Of a stretch of 64,000 nt of DNA, positions 41,979 through 53,235 are shown one piece after another. The position numbers and the translations under genes were made by a program. This DNA comes from Pseudomonadota bacterium (lineage in GTDB: Bacteria; Pseudomonadota; Gammaproteobacteria; Steroidobacterales; Steroidobacteraceae): positions 62,001 to 126,000 of the forward strand of contig JAFEDS010000002.1 in NCBI GenBank assembly GCA_018241505.1, given 5' to 3'. How positions within the stretch are numbered: position 1 is the first letter of the stretch; each line of letters opens with the position of its first letter. The notes under the pieces were generated by a model, which saw nothing but the letters and a program-made list of their open reading frames with translations, was not told the DNA's origin and ran no database searches.

Positions 41979-44900
41979 ATGTTCGTCGCTTCCGATCTCC
42001 ATGCCCGCGGCATCTGGCGGCGGTTCCTGTGCCTGTTGTTGCTCGGACTCGGATACCTTGGGTCCGCACAGGCCGCGCAATTGCTCCGCGACATCAACAC
42101 CTCGGTCGAACAAGCCAGCTCCTCGCCGCACCAGTTCGCCTTGATGGGGGACATCGCCTTCTTCGTCGCCCAGGACGACGACCACGGGGCCGAGCTTTGG
42201 CGCAGCGACGGCTCAGAGGCAGGAACCTACCTTCTGGCCGACATCCGACCCGGTCCGGACACCAGCTATCCGGAAGACCTGGTAGTCGTCAATGGGACGC
42301 TCTATTTCTCTGCCGATGATGGCGTCAACGGCCGCGAGTTGTGGCGTTCCGACGGTACGATTGCCGGAACGTACATGCTGGCCGATATCGCTCCGGGATC
42401 GGCCAGTGGCTTCGTTGGCACCACGGTCAACATCACCAACGGCCCCCTTTTCCAGCTAATCACCATCTCGTCGCTGTATCCGATCGTCGCCAGCGGGCCC
42501 TATGTGTATTTCATCGCCAGCGACGGGGTCACTGGCGCCGAGCTGTGGCGCACGAATGGCATGCTGGCGGGAACCATCCGATTGACTCAATTGGCGGCGG
42601 CCGGCGCCAGCACCACATCAATCAAACACATGACGGCCTTCGGCTCGCATCTCGCATTCACGGCGAGCGATGCGTCCGCGGGGGAAGAATTGTGGATCAC
42701 CGACGGCACTCCGGGCGGCACGAGCCGCGTCACCGACATCAACCCCGGCACCGGCGGCTCGTACCCGGATCAACTCACGGTCGCGGCCAATCAACTGTTC
42801 TTCACCGCAACCGATGGCCAACATGGCCGCGAGTTGTGGCATAGCGATGGCACTGCCGGCGGCACGCACATGGTTGCGGACCTGACAGCCGGGGCCGCAG
42901 ACACCCTCATCAGTGATCTCACATCGACCGGCGAGCAGGTGTTCTTCGCAGCGAATTCCTCGCTGTGGCGCAGCGATGGAACCCCAGCCGGGACCATCGC
43001 CCTGAGCAACTCTCAAACTCCGAAGTACCTGAGCGCCTTCGGACATCGCATTGTCTATCGGACCGGCGACGCGTTTGTGAATTCGACGGCCGAACTGTGG
43101 ATCAGTGACGGCACAGTCGCGGGCACCACGCGATTGTTTCAGAGCTCTACTCCGGACAACTACAACCGCCGCGCCTCCGCGCCGCTGATCGCCGGCAATC
43201 ACTTCTACTTCATGGACCAGACCGACGCTGACGGACTCGGCATCTGGGCAAGCGACGGAACGAGCTCGGGGACTGTCGCAGTTGACACCGTAGTACCGCC
43301 GCCTAACAGTACGTCCGACGCAAATCTGCTCCGCGCGCGCCTGGCAGGCGCTTCCGGGAATGGTGTCGTTTATTTCATTGATACGGACGCGCAATACATG
43401 ATCCAGTTGTGGCGCACGGACGGCACGCCGGGCGGCACTTTCGAGCTTGGCAGTGTAGTTGGTGTAACCCAATCCGGTGGGGCTACGCCGGTCGCTACGG
43501 GTCAAACGGTGGCCTACTTCACTCCCTACAGCAGCACCATCGGAACCGAACTGAGCATCACGGACGGCACGGTCGCGGGGACCCGCACGGTGAAGGACAT
43601 TGCACAGAGCCACATCAATGGCTCCAGCTCACCGCTCGACTTCACGCTCATGGGCAACGCGGTCCTGTTCACAGCTACACCCGCGGACAACGCCCCTGCC
43701 CAATTGTGGTCCACCGATGGCACGTCCGCTGGGACTCAAATGCTGGTGGATGTCAGTGCCGGCTCTACTACCGGTGGCATATCCCAGCTCGTCAAGTTGG
43801 GATCGAAGGCCCTGCTCACGGCCACCACGCCGGCCGCCGGGAATGAGCTCTGGATTACGGATGGAACTGTCGCGGGCACTCAACTCGTCAAGGACCTCGT
43901 GCCAGGACCGGATGGCTCGAACCCCTGGCTCGATGGCGGCACGCTGTTGAATTCCAGCCTCATCTTTCCGACCACCACCGGCTCAGGCACCGTGGCATCT
44001 ATTTGGGCAACAGATGGCACCCCTGGCGGGACGGTGCTGCTCAAAGCCGCTCCGCCAAATACATTCGGTCCTTTCCTGACTGCAGGCGTTTACGCTTACT
44101 TCCCGCTTCCTAACACAAACAGCGGCAACGTTCTGTGGAAAACGGACGGCACCCCCGGCGGAACGCAAACGGCGTTGCCTGCCACTATGACTTTCGACAG
44201 CATTGCGGGCTCCGCCGGCGGATACCTGTTCTTCGGGGCAAGCGACAACGGTGGCGGACTACAACTGTGGCGCACCGATGGCACTGCCGCCGGAACCATC
44301 CCGCTCACCAATCTCTCGTTGGGTACTGGCGCGATATCACGCGGCACGGCGCTGGGTTCGCGATTGATATTTACAATATGCCCGTTTTCCGGCACCTGCG
44401 GTATCTACGCATCGGATGGCTCCGCCAACGGAACCGTAAGGCTGGCGGATGGGTCGTTGCAGTACTACTTGCGTGGCTATGCCGTTGTTTCAGGCAATCA
44501 GCTCTATTTCTCGGGAGTGCGCCCCGGCCAGTCACAACCTGAGATCTGGGTAACCGATGGAACGCCCGGCGGTACCCATCCCGTCGATCCGGGCAATGCG
44601 GCCGGTCTCTCCTACCCCAACAACTTCGTGTCATTCGCCGGCGTGGTCCTGTGCACGGTCAACTCGCCGAAGTATGGTGGAGCGATATTTCGCACCGACG
44701 GCTCGCCGCAAGGCACCTGGCTGGTCGCCACAGGCCCCCTGTTTCCAGGCCCCTTCTCGGCCCAAATGCCCAATCCACCGGGCTTTGCCGCGAATGCACT
44801 GACCGCCATAGGCAACCGCGTTTATTTCAACGGCGCCAACTGGAGCTCGGGAAGCGAACCGTTTGTTCTCAACGCGACCGATCCGGTGGCGAACGACGAC

Positions 44901-45407
44901 CGCTACATCATCTCGCCGCCGGCGCTTACGCACCTCGAGGTGTTGGAAAACGATGGAATCGTCACTGGAGCGATCGATCCGGCCACCGTGTCGATCGTGT
45001 CCACTCCCACGTTTGGGACTGCGACGGTTGACAGCAGCACGGGGCAGATTGTTTATACACCCCATGTTGTGGTGGGGCGGGACTCACTGACTTACACCGT
45101 GCGAAGCGCATCGGGGGCGGTGTCCAACACGGCGCGGGTTGATGTGATTATTGGAGGCGCTGATGGGGGGACCGTGCCGGCTAGCGGCACTGGGTCTGGG
45201 GGCACCGGGGGCACTGGCGCCGGAGGCACCGGCACCGGAGGCACCGGCACGGGAGGCACGGGTACCGGCGGCACGGCCGGGAGCGGCGACGCAGGCAGCG
45301 AGGGCGGCAAAGGTGGCGGCGGGGCGTTTGGCTTCGCGGAGTTGCTTTTGTTGAGTTTGTTGGGATGGTCGTCCCGAAGACCGAGCCGGGCGACGCGAGC
45401 GTTCTGA
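41979..45407 (+). CDS. Secreted ELWxxDGT-repeat protein with GlyGly-CTERM-like tail
   Basis: 1142-residue exported protein. The signal peptide (FLCLLLLGLGYLGSAQA) precedes about 18 copies of an ELWxxDGTxxGTxxxxDI motif (GAELWRSDGSEAGT, GRELWRSDGTIAGT, NELWITDGTVAGT and others), each on a ~50-residue unit, as expected for stacked beta-propellers. Near the end is a cadherin-like beta domain (VLENDGIVTGAIDPATVSIVSTPTFGTATVD), then a Gly/Thr linker, then GGGGAFGFAELLLLSLLGWSSRRP: a Gly-rich motif, hydrophobic helix and basic tail resembling GlyGly-CTERM sorting signals cut by rhombosortase. The ATG at 41979 has AAGGGA upstream. Confidence 0.85.
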   Translation: MFVASDLHARGIWRRFLCLLLLGLGYLGSAQAAQLLRDINTSVEQASSSPHQFALMGDIAFFVAQDDDHGAELWRSDGSEAGTYLLADIRPGPDTSYPEDLVVVNGTLYFSADDGVNGRELWRSDGTIAGTYMLADIAPGSASGFVGTTVNITNGPLFQLITISSLYPIVASGPYVYFIASDGVTGAELWRTNGMLAGTIRLTQLAAAGASTTSIKHMTAFGSHLAFTASDASAGEELWITDGTPGGTSRVTDINPGTGGSYPDQLTVAANQLFFTATDGQHGRELWHSDGTAGGTHMVADLTAGAADTLISDLTSTGEQVFFAANSSLWRSDGTPAGTIALSNSQTPKYLSAFGHRIVYRTGDAFVNSTAELWISDGTVAGTTRLFQSSTPDNYNRRASAPLIAGNHFYFMDQTDADGLGIWASDGTSSGTVAVDTVVPPPNSTSDANLLRARLAGASGNGVVYFIDTDAQYMIQLWRTDGTPGGTFELGSVVGVTQSGGATPVATGQTVAYFTPYSSTIGTELSITDGTVAGTRTVKDIAQSHINGSSSPLDFTLMGNAVLFTATPADNAPAQLWSTDGTSAGTQMLVDVSAGSTTGGISQLVKLGSKALLTATTPAAGNELWITDGTVAGTQLVKDLVPGPDGSNPWLDGGTLLNSSLIFPTTTGSGTVASIWATDGTPGGTVLLKAAPPNTFGPFLTAGVYAYFPLPNTNSGNVLWKTDGTPGGTQTALPATMTFDSIAGSAGGYLFFGASDNGGGLQLWRTDGTAAGTIPLTNLSLGTGAISRGTALGSRLIFTICPFSGTCGIYASDGSANGTVRLADGSLQYYLRGYAVVSGNQLYFSGVRPGQSQPEIWVTDGTPGGTHPVDPGNAAGLSYPNNFVSFAGVVLCTVNSPKYGGAIFRTDGSPQGTWLVATGPLFPGPFSAQMPNPPGFAANALTAIGNRVYFNGANWSSGSEPFVLNATDPVANDDRYIISPPALTHLEVLENDGIVTGAIDPATVSIVSTPTFGTATVDSSTGQIVYTPHVVVGRDSLTYTVRSASGAVSNTARVDVIIGGADGGTVPASGTGSGGTGGTGAGGTGTGGTGTGGTGTGGTAGSGDAGSEGGKGGGGAFGFAELLLLSLLGWSSRRPSRATRAF
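45198..45278 (+). repeat. GGxGGCACCGG tandem repeat in the linker
   Basis: Six to seven imperfect copies of a ~15-bp unit (GGAGGCACCGGCACC) encode the GGTGT linker between the last domain and the C-terminal membrane anchor. Slippage-prone but always in frame as Gly/Thr. Confidence 0.7.
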
Positions 45408-45413
45408 TTCCTG

Positions 45414-45460
45414 GCAGGTCGGACAGCGGATCACAAACCTCCAGCCGCTGTCCGACCTGC
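45414..45460. terminator. Perfect 16-bp inverted repeat between convergent genes
   Basis: GCAGGTCGGACAGCGG and CCGCTGTCCGACCTGC are perfectly complementary across a 15-base loop. It sits in the 83-bp gap between two convergent stops and probably acts as a bidirectional terminator or 3'-end protecting hairpin. The flank has only TTCC, not a T-run. Confidence 0.65.
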
Positions 45461-45490
45461 TTCCATCGGGCCCGCGGGACCCGCGTGGTA

Positions 45491-46006
45491 TCAGTCCCAG
45501 CAGAGCTCGCCGGAAATCTGCGCGACCAATTGTCCGTTGATTGTCTTGCCGACGGAGAAAATGCTGCCGGTCGCATTCTTGAAGCGGCCCGTAGCGCCTT
45601 CAATGCGCTCGAATGCCGCAAAGAATCCGCCGGTGGGGGTGCCGGTTGCCGTATCAAACACGCCCGTGTCCCGCAAGGTGATTGTTTCGTGCGAGGCGAG
45701 CGTAATATGCAGTACCCCGCTGTACGCGAGGGTCGCCGGCGCATCGGGAGCGGTTGTCAAACCAGCATCGAGACTGTCAGCCACAAATGACGTCACTCCG
45801 TTGAGGCCCAGATTCCCTTTGATCGTCCCCATGGTGCACAAGCCCACCGCGCTCGTGCAACCTTTAGCAAACTGAGTCGCTACAATCTCTGCATGTAGCG
45901 GCGCGCAGATGGGGCCCTTGAGCTCGGCTGCAAAGAGACTGCCTGGCAACGCAACGATCGCCATCGACACGATGGCGGCGCGCATGCGCGCACTGGTGTT
46001 GGACAT
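45491..46006 (-). CDS. Exported hypothetical protein
   Basis: 171 residues with a signal peptide (MRAAIVSMAIVALPGSLFAAE). The mature part has four cysteines (CAPLHAEIVATQFAKGC, GLCTMG, LCWD) that could form two disulfides and a beta-rich pattern ending in RFKNATGSIFSVGKTINGQLVAQISGELCWD. The sequence TGRFKNATGSI resembles beta-barrel/allene-oxide-cyclase-like fold proteins, but no family is assigned with confidence. The ATG at 46004-46006 has GGAG before it; the longer frame is not supported. Confidence 0.65.
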   Translation of the reverse strand: MSNTSARMRAAIVSMAIVALPGSLFAAELKGPICAPLHAEIVATQFAKGCTSAVGLCTMGTIKGNLGLNGVTSFVADSLDAGLTTAPDAPATLAYSGVLHITLASHETITLRDTGVFDTATGTPTGGFFAAFERIEGATGRFKNATGSIFSVGKTINGQLVAQISGELCWD

Positions 46007-46240
46007 ATTTGTATCTCCGTTACGATTGAGTTTTAGAAGACAGACGCGGCCGTTTTGGCGTGCGGACTCGATAGGCCGACTGCATGTCTGCTCTGGTAAT
46101 CGTAATGGGCGCAACGATGGCGACGGGCCGGCGCCGTTTCCCTCGTTCCCGCGCGGGCGCAACGGTGCCGGCATGGGCGGAAGACTGCCCGGCCCGCTCA
46201 ATGTGCCATTATGTCAGGTGTCACAAGTTGAAGCCGTCAC

Positions 46241-48163
46241 CTAGTGGTCCGTCTGTGTGACCGGCTGAGCCTGAGCGAACTGCGGATACCGCGAGCGGAT
46301 TCGAGCGGCCATCCGCAGCGCGCCGGCCGTGTTGAAATGCTCCTGGTCGAACACTTCCGGCCATTCCGTTTCACCGTCCCGCATGCACGGCGCCTGCGTG
46401 CACTCGAACTCGAGAAGCGAAATGTAAGCAGCGCCGTGACGTTCGACCAGCGGCTTCATTACGCCATCGAGCGTAAACACGCTGGCATCCATATGGCGCG
46501 TCAGCAGCTTGGGATCCGATTTCCGCATTGAAAACAACACCAACCTCGGTACGGGCGCATCGTAGATGGCTGACGGCCCGAGCACCGTGACCCGGATGGC
46601 GCGCAACCTCAACCACTCCAACGTTTCCTCCAACGCTGGCAACATCGACTCTTTCCAACGCGCAAGCAAGATCACCTCGTCAATTCGTCTGTTCCCCTCC
46701 AAATCTCGCAACGTCCGCACCATGACGTCCGCGCATTCCGGCGACTCATTGAACGCATGAGTCAGCGTCGGGAAGCAATTGCTTGCCGAGGCCTGCAGGA
46801 AATTCACCCCTGCAAACGTCGCGCTGAATCCGCTCCAGAACTGGGCTGCGTGGCTGTCCCCGAGAAGCAGATAGTTTTTGCGGACCGGATCGGTTTGCAT
46901 GCACTCAGGCGCAAGCTGATCGCCGTGCTCGTCATAAAGGAAACAACGGTTGGGGCGCCAGGAATCATCCTCGAAGGTTTTCAAGTGCGCGACCATGGCC
47001 AGCTCCGCGGGCGCGAATCGGCCGGGCAATCCGTCCGTCGCCAGCGCGGCGGACGCCACGCACGCAACCACGGCCAGGCTCGCCGCGGCCCAGCGCATCA
47101 GTGTCGGCCGAGAGGCGCCCAAGCGTCGATTGCGAAAGGGCTGTTCGATGAACGCGTAGGAGACAATTGCCGCTGCGAATGAAGCTGCAACAATCACGAG
47201 CTTGATCATCCCACTCGACCGACCTGTGATCAGCAACGCATCGGATCTTTGAAACACGGTCAGCGGCCAGTGCCACAAGTAAAGTGAATACGAAATCGCG
47301 CCCACGAAGGCGATCGGGCCGAAGGCGAGCACCTTGCCCACCAGGGTATTGCCGTCACGGCCGGCAAGAATCACGAGCGCAGCGCCCAGGCAAGGCGGCA
47401 CGGCGAGCAGTCCTGGGAAGGGCATCGAAGAACGTATGAGGAAAACGGAACCAACTATGAGCGCCACTCCCAGGGCGCCCATGAGCTCGCGCACGCCGCG
47501 CGAGCTCATCACAGCCGGTATCGCTCCGAGCGCGAGCAACCCACCAGCGGACAACTCCCACAGCCGAGTGAAGGGCAGGTAGAACGTGGCAGTTGGATGT
47601 TTGAATGCGCCCCAGGCGCTCGCGGCCAACGACACTACGGTGAGGGCGATCGTCAACAGAAGGAATCGTGACTTCAAGTAACGCTGGACCAGATAGAGAT
47701 ACAGCGGCCAGCCGATGTAGAACTGTTCCTCAACAGCAAGCGACCAGGTGTGCAACAGTGGATTGGAGGCCGAGCCGCCGTCGAAGTAGCCCGATTTCGT
47801 CCAGAAGTAGAAGTTTGAGACGGAGCCGGCCGCCGCCAGGAGGCTTTTTGCCAGGTCCGCGAGCTCTTCCGGCAGGTCGAAATACATCGCCACGGCAAAG
47901 GTGACGAGCAGCATCGCGACCAGGGCCGGCGCAATCCGCCGGATGCGCCGTTCATAGAAGCCCCACAGCGAGAACCGGCCTGCCTCGATATCGCGCTGCA
48001 GAAGTTGAGTAATCAGAAAGCCGGAAATCACAAAGAAAATATCGACTCCGACAAATCCGCCGGGGACGATGGTGAAACCGACGTGGAAGGCCAGGACCGG
48101 TAGAACCGCGACGGCACGCAGGCCTTGGATGTCCGCCCTGAGGACGGATTGCCCTGACGGCAT
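46241..48163 (-). CDS. OafA/YrhL-type O-acyltransferase with SGNH domain
   Basis: 640-residue membrane acyltransferase that probably acetylates a surface polysaccharide. The acyltransferase-3 domain has RADIQGLRAVAVLPVLAFHVG at the start with the catalytic His, FFVISGFLIT and about ten membrane helices to near residue 370. The periplasmic SGNH domain begins about residue 400 with LLLGDSHAAQFWSG (Ser nucleophile) and ends with the FDQEHFNTAGALRMA Asp-His segment. The ATG at 48161-48163 is preferred because GGAG lies five bases before it; a GTG two codons earlier is possible. No polysaccharide genes are adjacent. Confidence 0.88.
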   Translation of the reverse strand: MPSGQSVLRADIQGLRAVAVLPVLAFHVGFTIVPGGFVGVDIFFVISGFLITQLLQRDIEAGRFSLWGFYERRIRRIAPALVAMLLVTFAVAMYFDLPEELADLAKSLLAAAGSVSNFYFWTKSGYFDGGSASNPLLHTWSLAVEEQFYIGWPLYLYLVQRYLKSRFLLLTIALTVVSLAASAWGAFKHPTATFYLPFTRLWELSAGGLLALGAIPAVMSSRGVRELMGALGVALIVGSVFLIRSSMPFPGLLAVPPCLGAALVILAGRDGNTLVGKVLAFGPIAFVGAISYSLYLWHWPLTVFQRSDALLITGRSSGMIKLVIVAASFAAAIVSYAFIEQPFRNRRLGASRPTLMRWAAASLAVVACVASAALATDGLPGRFAPAELAMVAHLKTFEDDSWRPNRCFLYDEHGDQLAPECMQTDPVRKNYLLLGDSHAAQFWSGFSATFAGVNFLQASASNCFPTLTHAFNESPECADVMVRTLRDLEGNRRIDEVILLARWKESMLPALEETLEWLRLRAIRVTVLGPSAIYDAPVPRLVLFSMRKSDPKLLTRHMDASVFTLDGVMKPLVERHGAAYISLLEFECTQAPCMRDGETEWPEVFDQEHFNTAGALRMAARIRSRYPQFAQAQPVTQTDH

Positions 48164-48230
48164 TGTCACTCCGTGGTGGGTCGTCCGATTGCGGCCTTGC
48201 TGAGCGGAGCGGGGTCAGTGTTTGAATGAT

Positions 48231-48307
48231 TGGTCGGGACGCCGAGATTTGAACTCGGGACCCCTTGCACCCCATGCAAGTGCGCTACCAGGCTGCGCCA
48301 CGTCCCG
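48231..48307 (-). tRNA. tRNA-Pro (anticodon GGG)
   Basis: 77-nt cloverleaf on the minus strand with acceptor CGGGACG/CGTCCCG, discriminator A and encoded CCA. The anticodon stem CTTGC/GCAAG holds loop ATGGGGT, giving anticodon GGG (codon CCC). T-loop GTTCAAATC is standard. Confidence 0.95.
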
Positions 48308-48403
48308 CCGACCGTTTCGATTGGGCTCAACTGCCGCACGAGTGGGGAGGATTCGCGCGAGCCGGTCATCATACCCCGTTTTGAGAGCTCAGTAAGTAGA
48401 CAA

Positions 48404-48760
48404 TTAGCGCCGCAAAACTTTCAGCAGCTCTTCGAGCTCCAGCCGCACCTGCTTCACAATCTGCTGGCTCTGGCTCACGTCCACCCGCGCCTCTTCGCCA
48501 CCCAGCTTCTGGCGAGCACCACCGATCGTGAAGCCCTGCTCATAGAGCAGGCTGCGGATCTGGCGGATGACGATCACGTCCTGGCGTTGGTAATAACGCC
48601 GGTTGCCGCGCCGCTTCACGGGCTTGAGTTGTGGAAACTCCTGCTCCCAGTAACGCAGCACGTGAGGTTTGACGCCGCACAGGTCACTGACTTCACCAAT
48701 GGTGAAGTAGCGTTTACCGGGGATAGCCGGTAACTGGGCGTTATTCTTTGGCTCCAACAT
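48404..48760 (-). CDS. MerR-like transcriptional regulator next to ihfA
   Basis: 118-residue MerR-family protein: [68 protein letters not shown] is the winged helix, followed by a coiled-coil dimerisation helix. The small MerR homologue directly downstream of ihfA is a conserved gammaproteobacterial arrangement; its role is not established. It overlaps ihfA by 20 bases, so the two are coupled. Confidence 0.9.
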   Translation of the reverse strand: MLEPKNNAQLPAIPGKRYFTIGEVSDLCGVKPHVLRYWEQEFPQLKPVKRRGNRRYYQRQDVIVIRQIRSLLYEQGFTIGGARQKLGGEEARVDVSQSQQIVKQVRLELEELLKVLRR

Positions 48761-49040
48761 AGGCTTCGACCCGTGCTTTCAGCTTTTGGCCGGGACGGAA
48801 GGTCACCACGCGACGGGCGCTGATGGGGATCTCTTCGCCTGTCTTGGGATTCCGCCCGGGACGCTGGTTTTTGTCTCGCAAGTCGAAATTTCCAAATCCG
48901 GACAGCTTGACCTGCTCCCCGTTCGACAGCGCGGCCCGAACCTCTTCGAAGAACAGATCAACGAGCTCACGCGCTTCACGCTTGTTGAGCCCGAGCTGAT
49001 TGAACAGCGCTTCCGCCATCTCCGCCTTGGTCAGGGCCAT
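48741..49040 (-). CDS. ihfA: Integration host factor subunit alpha
   Basis: Nucleoid-associated DNA-bending protein, 99 residues. [52 protein letters not shown] is the HU/IHF core and [29 protein letters not shown] the DNA-contacting beta arm with its conserved proline (RNPKT). It lies four bases after pheT and forms heterodimers with IhfB (encoded elsewhere). Confidence 0.97.
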   Translation of the reverse strand: MALTKAEMAEALFNQLGLNKREARELVDLFFEEVRAALSNGEQVKLSGFGNFDLRDKNQRPGRNPKTGEEIPISARRVVTFRPGQKLKARVEAYVGAKE

Positions 49041-49044
49041 TTCT

Positions 49045-51522
49045 TTATTCTCGTATCTTAGCGTTCAAGCTCGTACGCAAATCCGTGACAATGGAAGCAA
49101 TCGCCTGCTCCACGTCCTCGTCAGTTAGGGTGCGAGAAATGTCCTGAAAAATCAAGCCCAAAGCGACGCTTTTTCTACCCGCTTCTACCCCCGGGCCGCG
49201 GTACACGTCGAATATTCTTAATTCGCACAATAGGCTGGACGCGGACAAGCGTACACGCTCGGCGAGGGCACTTAAAGCGACTGTTTCGTCTACTACCACC
49301 GCCAGGTCGCGACGGACCTGCGGAAAGCGCGAAATTTCGCGATATTGGGGCTTTTCCACCCCCAAACCGTCCATTTCCAGCTCAAAAAGCACCGGGGCCT
49401 GGCTGAAATCGAGCTCCTTGACCCACGAGGGGTGCAGCTCGCCCAGCCAGCCGACTTCCCGGCCATGGCGCAGTATCCGGGCCGTCCGCCCGGGATGCAG
49501 GCACGCGAGGCCCGCCTTCGGGGCCTCGAACACAATGGAATCGCCCAGACCGGTGGCCGTGAACAGGGCCTGCAGATCGGCCTTCACATCGTAGAAATCC
49601 ACAGGCACACGGGTCTCGCGAGGGATCCCCCACTGTTCCGGTAAGCGCGTACCTGTTGCAACACCTGCCAATGAATCAATCTCGCGTATACCACCGTTTT
49701 CAACAGCAAACTTCGCACCGTGCTCGAACAGCCGGACGCGGTCCTGTTGACGGCGTTGGTTTTCCAAGGCAGCACGAAGCAGTCCCGGCCACAGCGACAC
49801 GCGCATCACCGCCAGGTCGCTGGCGATAGGGTTGGCCAACGGCAGGCCGTCGACGTCTGGAAAGAGCTTCTTCTGCAATGTCGGATCGACAAACGCGAAG
49901 GTAATTGCTTCTTCGTAGCCGCGCATGGCGAGGGCTTCGACAATCACATGTTCGCCGGCCCGCTCTTCGGGCGAGGGACGGAAAACCTGCGGACCGATTG
50001 CATCGGCTTCAGGAATCGCCTGGTATCCGATGATCCGGGCCACTTCCTCTATGAGGTCCGCTTCGATAGTGATATCGAACCGATGCGGCGGCGGCGTCAC
50101 CACCCAACCCTCGGTATTGGCGACAACCTTCATCTGAAGAGCCGAGAGCGTGGCAGCAATTCGCTCGTCGGGTAAACCGACCCCCAGAAGCCGCTCCAAC
50201 CGCGCACGGCGCAAAGAAACGGGTTTACGTACGGGTTGGTGTTCCGCGGATTGTGTAACACTGATCCGCGAGGCAGTTCCGCCAGCGATCGAGCGCAGCA
50301 GGCTCAATGCCCGTTCCATCGCGCGCTGCTGCAGCGTTGGATCGACGCCGCGCTCGTACCGTTGGCTTGCGTCGGTCACCAGGCCCCAGCGACGGCTTCG
50401 GCCTGCGATGGCACTCGGGGCGAACCAGGCAATCTCAAAGAAGACGTCGACTGTTTCGGCGCTGACGGCGGTTCGTTGACCGCCCATGATGCCGGCAGCA
50501 CCTACGGGACCTTCAGCGTCGGTGATCAGCAGGACATCCGGAAGAGCTTCGACGGTCTTGCCGTCCAACAGCGTGATTGACTCACCCGGTTGCGCTGTTC
50601 GCACGCGGATGTCGCCTTGCAACTTTGCGAGATCATAGGCATGCATTGGCTGGCCCAGCTCGAGCATTACGTACTGGGTCACATCAACAACGGGACTGAT
50701 TGATCGCACGCCCGCACGGCGTAGGCGTTCGCGCATCCACATGGGTGTCGAGGCTCGATTGTTGACCCCGTGGACGACACAGCCGACAAACGTTGGGCAG
50801 GCAGCGGGGGCACCCAAGTGCACCACGACCGAATCGCGCGCCGAAGCGCGGGTGGCACCGGTGCTCGCGAGCCCAGCGGTGGTCGCGTCGGCCCCGGCGG
50901 GTCCACCAGCAGTCGCGCCAGCTCCAGCGCGTCCACCGGCGCTCGCGCCAGTGCCCTCCCTCAAGCCCTTGCCAGTCAGCGCAGCCACTTCGCGCGCAAT
51001 ACCGAGAACTGACATGGCATCGCCGCGATTGGGGGTGACAGCCAGGTCCAACACGTAATCATCCAGCGCGAGGTACTCGCGCAATGGCTTCCCAACCGGT
51101 GCATCGGCAGGCAGCTCAATGATACCGGCCGAAGTCTCCGCCAGCCCAAGCTCCTTGGAGGAAGCGAGCATTCCCTGTGACTCAACCCCACGCAGCTTCG
51201 CAGCCTTGATGTTGAGGTCGCCGGGCAACTTCGCGCCGACGGTGGCGAGGGCGCTCTTGAGGCCGGCACGCGCGTTGGCAGCGCCGCAGACAATCTGCAC
51301 AGGCTCACTCGAGCCCACAGACACCTTACAAACCTGGAGTTTGTCAGCCTGCGGATGGCGCTCGGCGCAGAGAATCTCGGCGACCACGACCCCGCTGAAT
51401 TCCGGCGCCGCCGGCTCCAGCCCATCCAGCTCAAAACCCGCCATGGTCAGCCGCGACCCGAGCTCCGCGGCATCCCAAGGAATATCCACCCAGTCCGCCA
51501 GCCAGGAATAGGGAACCTTCAT
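49045..51522 (-). CDS. pheT: Phenylalanyl-tRNA synthetase beta subunit
   Basis: Beta chain of the alpha2-beta2 synthetase that charges tRNA-Phe; 825 residues. [33 protein letters not shown] opens B1; the tRNA-binding EMAP/OB domain has [27 protein letters not shown]; the B3/B4 editing domain, catalytic-like core ([22 protein letters not shown]) and C-terminal ferredoxin anticodon domain ([19 protein letters not shown]) are all present. Residues 193-230 are a low-complexity Gly/Ala insertion made of 10-residue repeats, absent from E. coli PheT. It follows pheS by five bases. Confidence 0.96.
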   Translation of the reverse strand: MKVPYSWLADWVDIPWDAAELGSRLTMAGFELDGLEPAAPEFSGVVVAEILCAERHPQADKLQVCKVSVGSSEPVQIVCGAANARAGLKSALATVGAKLPGDLNIKAAKLRGVESQGMLASSKELGLAETSAGIIELPADAPVGKPLREYLALDDYVLDLAVTPNRGDAMSVLGIAREVAALTGKGLREGTGASAGGRAGAGATAGGPAGADATTAGLASTGATRASARDSVVVHLGAPAACPTFVGCVVHGVNNRASTPMWMRERLRRAGVRSISPVVDVTQYVMLELGQPMHAYDLAKLQGDIRVRTAQPGESITLLDGKTVEALPDVLLITDAEGPVGAAGIMGGQRTAVSAETVDVFFEIAWFAPSAIAGRSRRWGLVTDASQRYERGVDPTLQQRAMERALSLLRSIAGGTASRISVTQSAEHQPVRKPVSLRRARLERLLGVGLPDERIAATLSALQMKVVANTEGWVVTPPPHRFDITIEADLIEEVARIIGYQAIPEADAIGPQVFRPSPEERAGEHVIVEALAMRGYEEAITFAFVDPTLQKKLFPDVDGLPLANPIASDLAVMRVSLWPGLLRAALENQRRQQDRVRLFEHGAKFAVENGGIREIDSLAGVATGTRLPEQWGIPRETRVPVDFYDVKADLQALFTATGLGDSIVFEAPKAGLACLHPGRTARILRHGREVGWLGELHPSWVKELDFSQAPVLFELEMDGLGVEKPQYREISRFPQVRRDLAVVVDETVALSALAERVRLSASSLLCELRIFDVYRGPGVEAGRKSVALGLIFQDISRTLTDEDVEQAIASIVTDLRTSLNAKIRE
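50857..50946 (-). repeat. 30-bp coding minisatellite in pheT
   Basis: Three consecutive 30-bp units encode [20 protein letters not shown] and [10 protein letters not shown] (residues 193-222), with a fourth degenerate unit after them. They form a Gly/Ala-rich linker between B1 and the following domain. Confidence 0.8.
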
Positions 51523-51527
51523 AACTT

Positions 51528-52565
<1,038 letters not shown>

Positions 52566-52928
52566 TTAAGCGATTCCGAGAGCTGCTTTCGCCTGGGCGG
52601 CGATGGCGCCAAACGCCGCCGCGTCGTGAACAGCCAGATCGGCGAGCATCTTGCGGTCGATTTCGACTTCGGCCTTCATGAGCCCGTTGATCATGCGGCT
52701 GTAGGACAGGCCATGCAGACGTGCGGCGGCGTTGATACGCGCAATCCACAGAGCGCGGAACTCGCGCTTTTTCTGCCGGCGATCGCGGTAAGCGTACTGA
52801 CCCGCCTTGATGACCGCCTGCTTGGCCGCACGGAAGACTTTGCGCCGGGCGTTGTAGTAACCCTTCGCCTTGCCGAGAATTTTCTTGTGACGGCGACCCG
52901 CCATCACACCACGTTTTACTCTTGCCAT
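52566..52928 (-). CDS. rplT: 50S ribosomal protein L20
   Basis: 120 residues: [83 protein letters not shown] is the full L20 sequence. Assembles early on 23S rRNA and in many bacteria represses its own operon. Nine bases after rpmI. Confidence 0.98.
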   Translation of the reverse strand: MARVKRGVMAGRRHKKILGKAKGYYNARRKVFRAAKQAVIKAGQYAYRDRRQKKREFRALWIARINAAARLHGLSYSRMINGLMKAEVEIDRKMLADLAVHDAAAFGAIAAQAKAALGIA

Positions 52929-52937
52929 GATGTCCCC

Positions 52938-53141
52938 TTACTTGTGATTCGGTAGAAGTGCAATGACACGCCCGAGATCACTTTCGTGGACGAGGCTCGA
53001 GCCGCCTGAACGCGCATGGCGTTTCACCTTGCGGTCCTTGTGACCGAGGTTGTGGCGACGCTTGGACTTGTAGTGCTTGAAGCTCTTGGCCGTTTTACGG
53101 AAACGCTTCGAAGCCCCACTGTTGGTTTTCAACTTGGGCAC
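52938..53141 (-). CDS. rpmI: 50S ribosomal protein L35
   Basis: 67 residues: MPKLKTNSGASKRFRKTAKSFKHYKSKRRHNLGHKDRKVKRHARSGG is typical L35, highly basic. In the standard infC-rpmI-rplT order. The 94-base gap before it is where autoregulatory L20 sites occur in E. coli; a defined structure is not obvious here. Confidence 0.97.
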   Translation of the reverse strand: MPKLKTNSGASKRFRKTAKSFKHYKSKRRHNLGHKDRKVKRHARSGGSSLVHESDLGRVIALLPNHK

Positions 53142-53235
53142 GATCTAACTCACTCCTGTAGCTACCGTTCGCAAGCCGCACGATGCGCACCGCTCCCGGG
53201 CGAACAGCGTCAGGCCACCACGGCCTGTTGCGCTG

